Shown here one piece after another: positions 8,792 through 17,657 of a stretch of 64,000 nucleotides of DNA. The stretch's first letter is position 1. Every line of letters starts with the position of its first letter. Under the pieces are notes generated by a model. It was not told the DNA's origin. It did not search any database and worked only from the letters and a program-made list of their open reading frames with translations. The translations under genes and the position numbers were made by a program. The DNA lies in the NCBI GenBank assembly GCA_031291235.1, contig JARLJL010000022.1, positions 62,001 to 126,000 of the forward strand, read 5' to 3'. The stretch comes from Sulfuriferula sp. Its GTDB lineage: Bacteria; Pseudomonadota; Gammaproteobacteria; Burkholderiales; Sulfuriferulaceae.

Positions 8792-9210
8792 ACAATATTG
8801 TTTTTTTGGTATTAGGAACCGTTTTCGGCTTGCTGTTGAGTTTGGCCGGGGCAACCACTTTTGATTTTTATGCGCAGCTTTTCCTGCTCGAAAATCCTCA
8901 ATTGGCCAGAGTGATATTTACTGCTGTGGTTGTGGGCACGGTCGGTATTTGGCTGATGAAGCGCGTGCATGCCAGGTCGGTGATGACGGGCGAGCCTATT
9001 TCATTTGAAAAGAAAGGCCTGCAGCGCGGCTGGGTTATCGGTGCATTAATGTTCGGCGCCGGCTGGGGCATCACAGGTTCATGTCCTGGCTCTGCACCTG
9101 CCATGCTGGGGGAAGGAAAACTTATTGTGATTCCTTCGTTGCTGGGGGTAATGGTAGGGACTTACCTGTACGGCTGGATAGAAAGTCGTCGTATCGGCGG
9201 TTGCAAATGA
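8788..9210 (+). CDS. YeeE/YedE family sulfur transporter, second half-protein
   Basis: A 140-residue membrane protein with the complementary YeeE/YedE motif GSCPGSAPAMLGEG, again with a conserved Cys inside a Gly-rich re-entrant loop. It overlaps the previous gene by four bases and ends the operon. Split two-gene versions of this family are common in proteobacteria near sulfide- or thiosulfate-handling genes. With the partner at 8291 it should form the inner-membrane channel that moves a reduced sulfur species. The substrate is not shown by the sequence. Confidence 0.85.
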   Translation: MNNIVFLVLGTVFGLLLSLAGATTFDFYAQLFLLENPQLARVIFTAVVVGTVGIWLMKRVHARSVMTGEPISFEKKGLQRGWVIGALMFGAGWGITGSCPGSAPAMLGEGKLIVIPSLLGVMVGTYLYGWIESRRIGGCK

Positions 9211-9256
9211 CGGTGAGGTAAAATTGTCCCGTGCGTAGCGATGTATGACGCTATAT

Positions 9257-9286
9257 ACGGTGCTCTATGAGAGCAACCCCACCGTT
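9257..9286. terminator. Possible shared hairpin between convergent genes
   Basis: Between the end of the sulfur operon (9210) and the converging diguanylate cyclase stop (9285) there is a hairpin: ACGGTG pairs with CACCGT, with a nested CTCT/AGAG stem inside. It has a bulge and no clear T-run, so it is only a weak terminator candidate for either direction. Confidence 0.3.
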
Positions 9287-10004
9287 AATTGACGAAGGAT
9301 GCTTCTATCCGGTTTCTCCCGCCGCGCTTGGCCGCGTATAACAACTGATCTACACGTACATATACGTCTTCAAATATCTCGTGTTGTTTACACAAGGTTA
9401 AACCCATACTTACTGTTATTTTCACCTGGATACCGTCGGCATCCAGTATGGAATTTTCTATCAGTTTACGTAATTTCTCAGCTGTTTCTATGCTTTGCTC
9501 CAGCGACGTATCATTCAATATCAAAATAAATTCCTCGCCGCCGAATCGGCCGATATAGTCTTTATGTTTGGTGTTTTGTTCAACCAGATTAGCGATCAGT
9601 TTCAGCACCTGATCGCCAACTATGTGTCCATAGTTGTCATTGATTCTTTTAAAGAAGTCGATATCAAACAGTATCAGGCTAAAATCGTTGAGCGTTAGCT
9701 GTTCTTGAATGATTTTGGTGATTTCACCCTTGTTATACAGGCCAGTGAGCGCGTCGTGCTGGGATTGGAATTCAAAATCCTTGGAAAGTTGTTTGAGTTT
9801 TTGGTTAAGATGATGCAGTTCGCGCGCCTTGCGGTCACTCAATTTGATCAATTGTTGAGTTTCGCGCAACAGTTTTTCATACTGGGTAAGCAGTTTTGCC
9901 AGTAATTGCCGGGCATGATCTACCCCAAGCTGCTCATTATGTAGTGCAGAGGAAATATCCTGGACTATGGCAGTTTCTGCAGAAAACAGATCGAATTTGG
10001 TCAT
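9285..10004 (-). CDS. siaD: SiaD-like diguanylate cyclase (GGDEF)
   Basis: A 239-residue soluble protein. Residues 1-75 are mostly charged helix (coiled coil, LNQKLKQLSKDFEFQSQHD), followed by a complete GGDEF domain from DALTGLYNK onward. The active-site loop is GGEEF and the metal Asp is in LFDIDFFKRIND, so it should make c-di-GMP. No RxxD inhibitory site is evident just before GGEEF. It is the last of four closely spaced minus-strand genes with siaC, siaB and a PP2C phosphatase upstream. In Pseudomonas aeruginosa, SiaC binds and activates SiaD, and the coiled coil is the contact. The gene order and the coiled-coil N-terminus match that arrangement. Confidence 0.85.
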   Translation of the reverse strand: MTKFDLFSAETAIVQDISSALHNEQLGVDHARQLLAKLLTQYEKLLRETQQLIKLSDRKARELHHLNQKLKQLSKDFEFQSQHDALTGLYNKGEITKIIQEQLTLNDFSLILFDIDFFKRINDNYGHIVGDQVLKLIANLVEQNTKHKDYIGRFGGEEFILILNDTSLEQSIETAEKLRKLIENSILDADGIQVKITVSMGLTLCKQHEIFEDVYVRVDQLLYAAKRGGRNRIEASFVN

Positions 10005-10016
10005 GGTCGGAACAGG

Positions 10017-10418
10017 TTATGCTTCTTCCGCGTTATCCAGAATAATGGGTCTGAAGTCCAGCCATTGGAAGTCTTCATGAATATCGAGGCCGAACTCGAG
10101 TATCGTATCGTCCTCTTCATCATGGTGCCAATTCAGGATAATGCGATTATCGTTGGTACTGGCGGATTCGTTTAATAACTCGAAAAGGTTATAAAGCATT
10201 TTGGTACTGGAGCTATTAAAGTAGGTCAGCTGAAAGTTGAATACGATTTCACATGCAGAAGTCGCGGCCAGATAGGCTTCCAGACCGATCAGTATCGGAC
10301 GGAAAAAATCGCTGGCATTTTCAGGATAGGACTCGCCTGTCATGTTAAGTACGTGATTTGAGAAGTTAAAGTCGACTTCAGGCGATTCTGATGTGCGCGT
10401 AATATAAATGTTGTCCAT
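10017..10418 (-). CDS. siaC: SiaC family (DUF1987) regulatory phosphoprotein
   Basis: A 133-residue protein of the SiaC/DUF1987 family, recognised by GESYPEN (residues 28-34), PILIGLEAYL and the central FNSSSTKML (residues 67-75). In Pseudomonas SiaC, a Thr in the equivalent segment is phosphorylated by SiaB and dephosphorylated by SiaA. Thr72 or a neighbouring Ser is the likely site here. Unphosphorylated SiaC activates the diguanylate cyclase SiaD. It lies 8 bp after siaB and 12 bp before the GGDEF gene. Confidence 0.85.
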   Translation of the reverse strand: MDNIYITRTSESPEVDFNFSNHVLNMTGESYPENASDFFRPILIGLEAYLAATSACEIVFNFQLTYFNSSSTKMLYNLFELLNESASTNDNRIILNWHHDEEDDTILEFGLDIHEDFQWLDFRPIILDNAEEA

Positions 10419-10426
10419 GATATTTC

Positions 10427-10981
10427 CTAAATAATGGCTTTGAGATAAAAGCAGGATAGTTCATTCTCATGACCAGGTGCATCAAGCAAAGCGTATTCGA
10501 TGGGCTCGGTAGAATCTCTGGCCAGGGTCAAAAATCCTAAACCTGCCCCTTTGCTGACGGCATCGTCTTTTGTGTTATCGGTTTTGAGCTGGGCGCGATA
10601 AGCTTGTTTGATCTCATCCAGGCTCATGCTCTTGAGCGGTTCGAGTTTTTCGCGTATTCGGGCCACATGTTGTTTTTGCACCAGATTACCGCACATGATG
10701 AAATACTTTTCTTCATGTTTGCCTACGGCAATCGATCCGACTTTGTCGCCTTTTGAATCGGGGTCGTCGGGTGAGTAATGTATCGCGTTTTGCACCATTT
10801 CTATAAAGCTGGAAAACAGTTTACGGGAGGTCGTCCCTTTTGCATCCTGGCTTTCCAGCCGCTGTTTTAATGCATCGCCCATCGCGCCAATGACGTTCTG
10901 GGAAAGGCTGCCGCTATAGTAAAAAAGTATGCCATTGCGATCGGCAGTTTCGCGAAATGCACTGAATACATCAATATGCAT
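10427..10981 (-). CDS. siaB: SiaB family protein kinase
   Basis: A 184-residue soluble protein of the SiaB family, a GHKL-like kinase. Visible marks are FSGSLSQNVIGAMGD-like N-terminal sequence (YYSGSLSQNVIGAMGD), the helix FSSFIEMVQNAIHYS, which carries the N-box Asn that binds ATP-Mg, and the GAGLGFLTLARDS glycine-rich segment near the C-terminus. In Pseudomonas the kinase phosphorylates SiaC and so blocks SiaD. It is the second gene of the operon, 20 bp after the phosphatase gene. Confidence 0.85.
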   Translation of the reverse strand: MHIDVFSAFRETADRNGILFYYSGSLSQNVIGAMGDALKQRLESQDAKGTTSRKLFSSFIEMVQNAIHYSPDDPDSKGDKVGSIAVGKHEEKYFIMCGNLVQKQHVARIREKLEPLKSMSLDEIKQAYRAQLKTDNTKDDAVSKGAGLGFLTLARDSTEPIEYALLDAPGHENELSCFYLKAII

Positions 10982-11001
10982 GTTATTTTCCAGTTGTGTT
11001 G

Positions 11002-12285
11002 TTAAATTCTGAATCCCATGACGGTGATGTCGTCTCGCCGCCGCTGCTTACCTTGATATTCGTAAAAGGTTTGCATGATGATATTTTGCTGTTCAGGCAT
11101 GGGCTTGTGATAGTTTTCACAGATTAGCGTCGATAAACGTTTCTTGCCGAAAGCAATATTTTTGGCGCCGCCTATCTGATCGATAATGCCGTCTGTGGTG
11201 AGATAGATGCATGTACCTTCCTTAAGCTCAATTTGCTTATTGGTCCAGACATATTCCATCGGCGTATTAACATAGCCTACTCCTTTGCGATCGGGATTCA
11301 GGAAACTCACTTCGCCTGACTCTTCGGTCAAATACATCAAAGGTATTTTGGCGCCGGCATAAGTCAATGTGCGATCCTGGGTATTAACCCAACAAAAAGC
11401 AGTATCCATGCCGTCATCCGATTGCTCGCTATTGGCTATAGCGTATTTGGCACTGTTGATCGGGATGACGTTGGATTCCGTTCTTTGACAGAGCGCAGTT
11501 TTAACCTTTTGATTCATAATAGACAATGTGCTCGCAGGATCGTACCGGTTGTCTTCCAGCAAAATATGATCGAGGAACGCCGCCATTATTAGCGTCATGA
11601 ATGCACCGGGAACGCCATGTCCGGTACAATCGATGAGGGCCAGAAAAAAGCCGTCGTCGAATTTTTTGCAGAAATAATAATCCCCGCCTACTTTGTCGCG
11701 CGGTTCCCAGTGCATGAAATAATCCTGTAACGCCGTATTCATGTCTTCTCTGGAGGTGCGCAGGAAAGATTTTTGAATAATGCTGGCGTAGTTGATACTT
11801 TCCATAACCAGTCTGTTCTTTTCTGCTTGCAGATAAGAGACTACCTTGACCAAATCTTCACCAGTTCCCAGCCCCAGATAATTGCCTGTTTCATCGGTAA
11901 TGATAAAGCCATCATTCAGGGTTTTGCCACCGGAGTGGACTACTTTAAAACTGAGCGTTTGTATGCTCATGCTACGGTCGACAATAAGCGGATCCTTGTC
12001 CATGAAAGCAATACAGCTTTTGCGTGCAAATAGTTCACGGCGGAACGGTTTGGCCATGCCGTCCATAAAAATACTGCGGTTAATCAAACCGATAGGCATA
12101 CCGCCCTCAACCACTGGAATTGCAATCAAATCAGGTCTCTGACTTAACAGATTGAGAACATCATCGTTGGTTTGCTGTGGTGAAACAAAAGGTATGATTT
12201 GCAGCAGGCTACCGGCAATGTATTCGGCTTCGATTTCGGTCAAGCCGGCCCTGGATTGATTTGGTAGCGGGATATCAAGCATCAT
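11002..12285 (-). CDS. CBS-domain PP2C/SpoIIE serine phosphatase (SiaA counterpart)
   Basis: A 427-residue protein. Residues 20-150 look like a pair of CBS repeats (IPVVEGGMPIGLINRS and GFIITDETGNYLGLGTGEDL). The C-terminal half is a SpoIIE/PP2C phosphatase with the metal Asp motifs VGGDYYF, DCTGHGVPG, TTDGIID and the terminal RRDDITVMGF. There are no transmembrane segments. Pseudomonas SiaA is a membrane protein with a periplasmic sensor and HAMP domain; here the input module is cytoplasmic and CBS-like, which suggests sensing of an adenine nucleotide or similar ligand. It heads the siaABCD-type operon. It should dephosphorylate SiaC and so switch on c-di-GMP synthesis. Confidence 0.82.
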   Translation of the reverse strand: MMLDIPLPNQSRAGLTEIEAEYIAGSLLQIIPFVSPQQTNDDVLNLLSQRPDLIAIPVVEGGMPIGLINRSIFMDGMAKPFRRELFARKSCIAFMDKDPLIVDRSMSIQTLSFKVVHSGGKTLNDGFIITDETGNYLGLGTGEDLVKVVSYLQAEKNRLVMESINYASIIQKSFLRTSREDMNTALQDYFMHWEPRDKVGGDYYFCKKFDDGFFLALIDCTGHGVPGAFMTLIMAAFLDHILLEDNRYDPASTLSIMNQKVKTALCQRTESNVIPINSAKYAIANSEQSDDGMDTAFCWVNTQDRTLTYAGAKIPLMYLTEESGEVSFLNPDRKGVGYVNTPMEYVWTNKQIELKEGTCIYLTTDGIIDQIGGAKNIAFGKKRLSTLICENYHKPMPEQQNIIMQTFYEYQGKQRRRDDITVMGFRI

Positions 12286-12558
12286 TGGCCTTTTGCTGGA
12301 ATTATCAAGGGAATGAAATGATGGTATGTGCTATTTGTTACAACATAATGAAATGCTTATTTAATTTGTGATTGTTGTGGCGAAATACTGGGCTGGATTC
12401 AACTTCAGGCGCTGGATTGGAGGCCTGTATTCAGATTGTCATAATCGATTTGAGTGAGAACCGCGGAGCATTAAATCTAGTTTTGATGAATTGGCGGTTA
12501 GCGTCGTTGCGACGATGGGGGTTCCGATTGTGGAGTGCTTACGGGGTAATAATCTGTT
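12286..12558. other. Non-coding gap upstream of the sia operon
   Basis: A 273-bp stretch between the start of the CBS phosphatase gene (minus) and the stop of the small gene at 12559. It must contain the promoter of the sia operon, but I see no box pair I would commit to. The only open frames are short and lack family features. Confidence 0.5.
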
Positions 12559-12801
12559 TTATTTTGCTGTTATGTTGTACATCTCCTTGAGACGCTCCTT
12601 GGTTTTGGTATACCTGTCCAGCCGCCAGTCTTTCAGGATATTCAATGCCAGTTCAAAGTCGTCGTAGTTCAGTTCGTATAGCTCGGACAGGTCGAAGTTT
12701 TCTTTAAAACACAGTGACTTGATTAAACGTTCAAATACCGGATTGGCGGAATCCAAACGACCTTGTTTGAGATGTTTTTCCAATTGCTTTAACGAGTTCA
12801 T
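12559..12801 (-). CDS. Small uncharacterised charged protein
   Basis: An 80-residue protein of unknown family. I take the ATG at 12801 because a strong GGAGGG stands seven bases before it; the frame runs further upstream to 12933 but with atypical composition. The protein is helical and highly charged (LKQLEKHLKQGRL, DWRLDRYTKTKERLKEM), with no signal peptide, membrane segment or Cys pair. It stands alone between the sia operon and a GGDEF-EAL gene. No function can be read from it. Confidence 0.6.
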   Translation of the reverse strand: MNSLKQLEKHLKQGRLDSANPVFERLIKSLCFKENFDLSELYELNYDDFELALNILKDWRLDRYTKTKERLKEMYNITAK

Positions 12802-13022
12802 GCTATCCCTCCGAGCGGATTTAAAATGACATGTTTGCCAATCAGCGCCAACGGCTTTTTTAGCATAGCGCAAATAATCTCCAAATTCTAATTTTATATT
12901 TTGATTGGTATGTGCGCATCGTATCGAAGTCAAGTTGTCATGGAAATGTCATGCAGATCACATAGTATTCTTCATCATTCGGTGCTTGATTTGGGTATCG
13001 TTGGAACTGCAGATCGCAAATT

Positions 13023-15341
13023 ATGCTCGCATCCTTTAAATCTCCGGGTATCAAAGATCATTTCGCAAAACTGCTAAGAAAATTATTAGTCGGTTTTATC
13101 GTGATGGGTTTTCTCATGCTCACTATTTTCGGATTCAAGAGCTGGCAGGATGAAAACCGGGAAATGCAGACCAATCTGGCAATTCAAGCCGGTTTTGCCG
13201 CTAAAAGCAGCCAGGCGGTATTCGATAACATAGGCAGCAGTATGGAATTGCTGGGGCTATTGCTCAGGGATATGGACGTGATACGTACGCCTGAAACAGC
13301 CCGCCCGGCATTGAATAATTTTCAGGCAGATCACCCGGAAATAGTGGCGGTAGAATTAATTACCGCTGACGGTAAAGTAGTCCTGAATACCAGAACGCAA
13401 CCGGGTACGCACCTGCCTGATTTTCAGACCGCGCCGGATTACATGCTGGCTTTCGATTTTGATTTGAACAATACCTATTCATATAACATCGGTCGCAATC
13501 AATTCGGCATGGGATTAAATCAGTGGTATTTCCCATTCCGTCATACTGTTGAAGATCGGGATGGACAGCCGTTATTCGTTATCCAGGGCGACATTTCGGT
13601 CGATAGCGCCGGATTGTTATGGTCTGATTTGCCGCTACTTGACGGCAGCCGAGTAGGGTTGATTCGGAATAACGATGGTTATATTCAGCTGCGTTGGCCT
13701 GTGCAGGCAGACAGCAAAAATTTGCATAAACCACAGACCGGCGCACTGATTAAAGCTATTCGTGCCGATCCGGGTAAAATTGCCGGCAATTTTGAGGGAT
13801 TATCCAGCGTTGACGGCGTTAACCGACTGGGGGCCTATGTGCATCTGCCGAATGCTGATATGTCCGCATTCGTTTCCGTGCCGAAAAGTCTGCTGCTGGC
13901 GCGCTGGTGGGGGCGCAATTATCCAGTTTTACTTAGCTTTATCGTATATCTCGTTGTGCTGGTTGCCATAGCCTACCGCTTGATGCTCAGGGAGCAGCAA
14001 CATACCGGCGAGTTGCTTGCGCAGTCACGCAAGGATCCGCTAACAGGATTACCCAACCGTATTGCAGCCGATGAGGCACTGGTTAGAGAACTGGCCCGTG
14101 CGCAACGCAGTAAAACGCATTCTGCCTTGTTGTATCTCGACATTGACAAATTCAAGGATGTAAACGATAAATTGGGCCATGCCAGCGGAGATCGCTTGCT
14201 GGAGCAGATAGCCGGGCGCATAGCTGCTATTTTACGTAGCGAAGATATGCTGGCGCGCTTGGGCGGAGATGAATTTCTGATTCTGTTACCCAACAGCAAT
14301 GCGGAAAAAGCCAGCATACTGGCCCAGCGTGTGATTGATGTCTTTAGTTCGTCGTTCGACCGGCATAGTCAGGAAATTATTGTTACTACCAGCATCGGTA
14401 TTTGCATGTTTCCGGACAATGGACAGGATAACGGAACCTTGTTGCAAAATGCCGATACCGCCATGTATGAAGCCAAGCGCCAGGGCGGCAACTGTTACGC
14501 TTTTTATCAGGAAGCACTTGGAACCCACATCCGTCAACGCCTGCAATTGCAGCGCGATTTTCAGAGGGCATTGGTGGGCAACGAATTTGAATTGCATTAT
14601 CAGCCTTTGGTTGACATGGTTACCGGCAAAATTGTGGGCGCCGAAGCGTTGGTACGCTGGAATGATCCGGTATTAGGCATGCGCAATCCTGCCGAATTCA
14701 TTGCGTTCGCAGAGGAGAGCGGCTGGATACTGCCGCTTGGGGAGTGGGTGTTTAGAACAGCATGTCGGCAATGTAAAAACTGGTCCGACGCCGGACATGA
14801 TATTTATATGGCGGTGAATTTGTCTACGCGCCAATTCCAGGATCAGGATTTGCTACAGAAAATCAGCATAGCGCTGGCGGAAGTCGGGTTGTCTCCGTTT
14901 CAACTGGAATTCGAAATCACCGAAAGCGCTTCGATGCTCGACCCTGAAGCCAGCATACAGGTGATGAACAAATTGAAGGCGCTGGGCATACGTATTGCCA
15001 TCGACGATTTTGGCACCGGCTATTCCTCGCTAAGTTATCTCAAGCGCATACCGGCAGATACCATTAAAATCGACCAGTCTTTCGTCAGCGGAGTGCAAAG
15101 CGATCCGGACGATGCGGCCATCGTTCGAACCATCATGGCCTTGGCAATGGCCATGGATAAGCAATGCCTGGCTGAGGGTATAGAGACTTCGGGGCAATTC
15201 GAAATACTGCGCAGTCTCGGGTGCCATTACGGTCAGGGCTACTGGTTGAGTCGTCCGTTGTGTGCCGCGGCATTTGAACAGCTGCTGGCCGGCAAAAAGT
15301 GCTTCCTGCAGCAATTTTCCGATATATCGTTAGTGGCCTGA
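13023..15341 (+). CDS. Membrane sensor GGDEF-EAL protein
   Basis: A 772-residue protein. A transmembrane helix at about 23-42 (LLVGFIVMGFLMLTIFGF) is followed by a periplasmic sensor of about 240 residues resembling a double-Cache domain, then a second helix (VLLSFIVYLVVLVAIAYRLM, about 300-320). The GGDEF domain (DPLTGLPNR, RLGGDEFLILL) and the EAL domain ([37 protein letters not shown]) both keep their catalytic residues, so it could make and break c-di-GMP. The ATG at 13023 has no strong ribosome site. It is monocistronic and its ligand is unknown. Confidence 0.88.
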   Translation: MLASFKSPGIKDHFAKLLRKLLVGFIVMGFLMLTIFGFKSWQDENREMQTNLAIQAGFAAKSSQAVFDNIGSSMELLGLLLRDMDVIRTPETARPALNNFQADHPEIVAVELITADGKVVLNTRTQPGTHLPDFQTAPDYMLAFDFDLNNTYSYNIGRNQFGMGLNQWYFPFRHTVEDRDGQPLFVIQGDISVDSAGLLWSDLPLLDGSRVGLIRNNDGYIQLRWPVQADSKNLHKPQTGALIKAIRADPGKIAGNFEGLSSVDGVNRLGAYVHLPNADMSAFVSVPKSLLLARWWGRNYPVLLSFIVYLVVLVAIAYRLMLREQQHTGELLAQSRKDPLTGLPNRIAADEALVRELARAQRSKTHSALLYLDIDKFKDVNDKLGHASGDRLLEQIAGRIAAILRSEDMLARLGGDEFLILLPNSNAEKASILAQRVIDVFSSSFDRHSQEIIVTTSIGICMFPDNGQDNGTLLQNADTAMYEAKRQGGNCYAFYQEALGTHIRQRLQLQRDFQRALVGNEFELHYQPLVDMVTGKIVGAEALVRWNDPVLGMRNPAEFIAFAEESGWILPLGEWVFRTACRQCKNWSDAGHDIYMAVNLSTRQFQDQDLLQKISIALAEVGLSPFQLEFEITESASMLDPEASIQVMNKLKALGIRIAIDDFGTGYSSLSYLKRIPADTIKIDQSFVSGVQSDPDDAAIVRTIMALAMAMDKQCLAEGIETSGQFEILRSLGCHYGQGYWLSRPLCAAAFEQLLAGKKCFLQQFSDISLVA

Positions 15342-15635
15342 TGTTGTTGTAAACCGACAGCCGAGTGCCGGTGGCATCGCCATAGCTACTTCCAGCTTCA
15401 TAACCAAATAGCAGCTGTCCGCATGCGTAATTTCGGCACTGTCCGATTCGTGTGGCACGTTCGTGTACGCACTATGTTAACGCGCATGCGCTAGAGCAGT
15501 GCGCGATTGCTTCTGTTCTGTTTTAATGAAATCAAATAAAAACAATTACTTGTTAATTGGCACGTATGTTGCTTTTACGATTTTGGTATTACCTTTTATT
15601 AATTTAGTATTACTAAATGTGAATGGAGAAAAGCG
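15342..15635. promoter_or_regulatory. Regulatory region of the nitrogen operon
   Basis: A 294-bp non-coding region ahead of the ABC transporter operon. It holds a sigma-54 promoter (15558-15573, listed separately) and, about 70 bp upstream of it, the perfect palindrome GCGCATGCGC (15482-15491) within a wider GCGCA/TGCGC inverted repeat. That repeat could be an activator site, though it does not match the NtrC consensus I know. A is frequent just upstream of the promoter, as expected for IHF-type bending. Confidence 0.45.
15558..15573 (+). promoter_or_regulatory. Sigma-54 (RpoN) promoter
   Basis: TGGCAC-GTATG-TTGC at 15558-15572 matches the -24/-12 consensus TGGCAC-N5-TTGC exactly, including spacing. 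It lies 64 bp before the ATG of the substrate-binding protein gene. Sigma-54 promoters need an enhancer-binding activator such as NtrC, which fits nitrogen-limited expression of the downstream genes. Confidence 0.8.
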
Positions 15636-16631
15636 ATGATTGCAAAAGCAGTGGGTAATAAATTGAAGCACATGGTTGCGATGTCGGTCATTCCGCTGGC
15701 GTTGATGGCTGCGCAAACCGCTCATGCCGCGCCATTAAAAATCGGCTATAGCGATTGGCCGGGCTGGGTGGCCTGGCAAGTGGCAATCGACAAGGGATGG
15801 TTCAAGGAAGCAGGTGTGGCGGTTGATTTCGAGTGGTTCGATTACTCGGCCTCAATGGATGCCTATGCAGCAGGCAAAATCGATGCGGTTACCGTAACCA
15901 ACGGCGATGCGCTGGTGACTGGTGCAGGCGGTGCCAAAAGCGTCATGATCATGTTGACGGATTATTCCAACGGCAACGACATGATTATCGGCAAACCGGG
16001 CATCAAGAGCCTGAAAAATCTGAAGGGCAAAAAAGTCGCGGTGGAAACCGGGCTGGTTGAGCACCTGCTGTTGCTGGACGGCTTGAAAAAAGCCGGGATG
16101 AAAGAATCCGATGTGACTCTGGTCAATGCCAAGACCAACGAAATGCCGCAAGTACTGGCTTCCGGCGATGTCGCCGCGGTCGGTGCATGGCAGCCGATTG
16201 CAGGGCAGGCCATGAAAGGCTTGCCAGGTTCGCGCCCACTGTACACCTCTGCAAATGAGCCTGGCCTGATTTACGACGTATTGACTGTCAATCCGGCCAA
16301 TCTTGCTGCGCACCGCGCCGAATGGCAAAAGGTGGTGAAGGTGTGGGATCGTGTGGTGAGCTACATTAACGATCCCAAGACCCAGCCGGATGCCGTGAAA
16401 ATCATGGCTGCGCGCGTGGGCGTATCGCCGCAGGCCTATCTGCCTTTGCTGAAAGGTACCAAGTTGCTGAGCGTGGCAGAAGGCAAGAAGGTTTATGTGA
16501 AAGCGACCGGTTATCAATCCCTGTATGGTTCGTCCAAAATCGCCGATGACTTCAACGTCAGTAACGCTGTTTACAAGGATCATCAGAATATCGATAGCTA
16601 CATCGATCCATCGTTCGAAAGCGGCAAGTAA
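15636..16631 (+). CDS. ABC transporter substrate-binding protein, urea-carboxylase-associated (ABC_peri_uca-like) type
   Basis: A 331-residue periplasmic binding protein with signal peptide (cleavage near AHAAPL) of the NMT1/SsuA-like group. Stretches such as [47 protein letters not shown] and [10 protein letters not shown] match what I remember of the subfamily found beside urea (guanidine) carboxylase genes. The start follows GGAGAAAAG. Known or suspected ligands are urea-like or guanidine-like compounds; the exact one is not settled by sequence. It is the first gene after the sigma-54 promoter, followed by permease and ATPase genes. Confidence 0.85.
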   Translation: MIAKAVGNKLKHMVAMSVIPLALMAAQTAHAAPLKIGYSDWPGWVAWQVAIDKGWFKEAGVAVDFEWFDYSASMDAYAAGKIDAVTVTNGDALVTGAGGAKSVMIMLTDYSNGNDMIIGKPGIKSLKNLKGKKVAVETGLVEHLLLLDGLKKAGMKESDVTLVNAKTNEMPQVLASGDVAAVGAWQPIAGQAMKGLPGSRPLYTSANEPGLIYDVLTVNPANLAAHRAEWQKVVKVWDRVVSYINDPKTQPDAVKIMAARVGVSPQAYLPLLKGTKLLSVAEGKKVYVKATGYQSLYGSSKIADDFNVSNAVYKDHQNIDSYIDPSFESGK

Positions 16632-16662
16632 TTTTTAGTGTGGAAGTGAATCGGGAGCAGGT

Positions 16663-17628
16663 ATGAGCAAGGCACGATGGTTTTCAATCAGGGCAGGATT
16701 ATCCCCGCGCAGGCGGTTGATACTGGGCGTGCTCTCATTCCTGCTGCCGCTCCTGATATGGTCTGTAGTGAGTTATGTGCCGTTCGTCTGGCATCCCAAG
16801 GTATTGATTACCAATCCGGGGGATGTGGATTATCTGCAGGTAGACATGTATGTGGATAAGGCGGTGTTTGAAGATGAGTTGCAGAATATGCGCGCGGCAG
16901 GCAAGGCCGTGCCGGAGGGCATACCTGCCAACCCGGTTTATCTGCCGGCACCGCATCAGGTAGCAAAAGCATTCTATACCGCTTTTACCACGCCGCCGGA
17001 ACAGCAGGATACGCCGTGGCTGCATGAAAGCTTGTGGCATAGCGTCAAGATTATATTTTGGGGATTTCTGATTTCATCGCTTATCGGCGTGCCGCTGGGC
17101 ATAGTCTGCGGCGCTTACGGGCCGGTATCGCGTTTGATTGAACCTTTTGTCGAATTTTTTCGTTATCTGCCGGCGCCCGCTTTCGGTGCGCTGGCGGTGG
17201 CGATACTGGGTATTTACGACGGGCCGAAGATCGCAATTATTGTCATAGGCACGCTGTTCCAGCAGATATTGATCATCGCCAATACCACGCGCAAGCTGGA
17301 TTACACCTTGCTGGAGGCAGCGATGACGCTGGGGACGACACCGTTCAGGCTGATTACCAAAGTGGTCATCCCCGGCGTACTACCCGATTTATACCGTGAT
17401 CAGCGGATATTACTGGGTTGGGCATGGACGTACCTGATCGTGGCCGAATTGATCGGTACCAGTTCCGGTATTACCTGGTTCATTACCCAGCAAGCGCGTT
17501 ATCAGCATTTCGATAATGTATACGCCGCCATCATGATGATAGGCATCCTCGGTCTGGGGATGGATTTGCTACTCGCCCGACTGGGACGCAGACTGTTTCC
17601 GTGGGATCAGTCCCAGCACAAAAACTGA
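16663..17628 (+). CDS. ABC transporter permease (same system)
   Basis: A 321-residue inner-membrane permease. An N-terminal helix ([20 protein letters not shown]) is followed by a periplasmic stretch of about 90 residues, then the usual five-helix core with the coupling motif in [24 protein letters not shown]. The long first loop is typical of the urea-carboxylase-associated group as opposed to SsuC/TauC. ATG preceded by GGGAGCAGGT. It ends 29 bp before the ATPase start. Confidence 0.87.
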   Translation: MSKARWFSIRAGLSPRRRLILGVLSFLLPLLIWSVVSYVPFVWHPKVLITNPGDVDYLQVDMYVDKAVFEDELQNMRAAGKAVPEGIPANPVYLPAPHQVAKAFYTAFTTPPEQQDTPWLHESLWHSVKIIFWGFLISSLIGVPLGIVCGAYGPVSRLIEPFVEFFRYLPAPAFGALAVAILGIYDGPKIAIIVIGTLFQQILIIANTTRKLDYTLLEAAMTLGTTPFRLITKVVIPGVLPDLYRDQRILLGWAWTYLIVAELIGTSSGITWFITQQARYQHFDNVYAAIMMIGILGLGMDLLLARLGRRLFPWDQSQHKN

Positions 17629-17657
17629 TGACGACAGACGGATTGGAAGGAATCAAC

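Noticed and set aside
15342-15635. Guanidine or other riboswitch before the ABC transporter operon
   Set aside because: No riboswitch consensus I know is visible; the sigma-54 promoter sits only 64 bp from the start codon, leaving little room for an aptamer.
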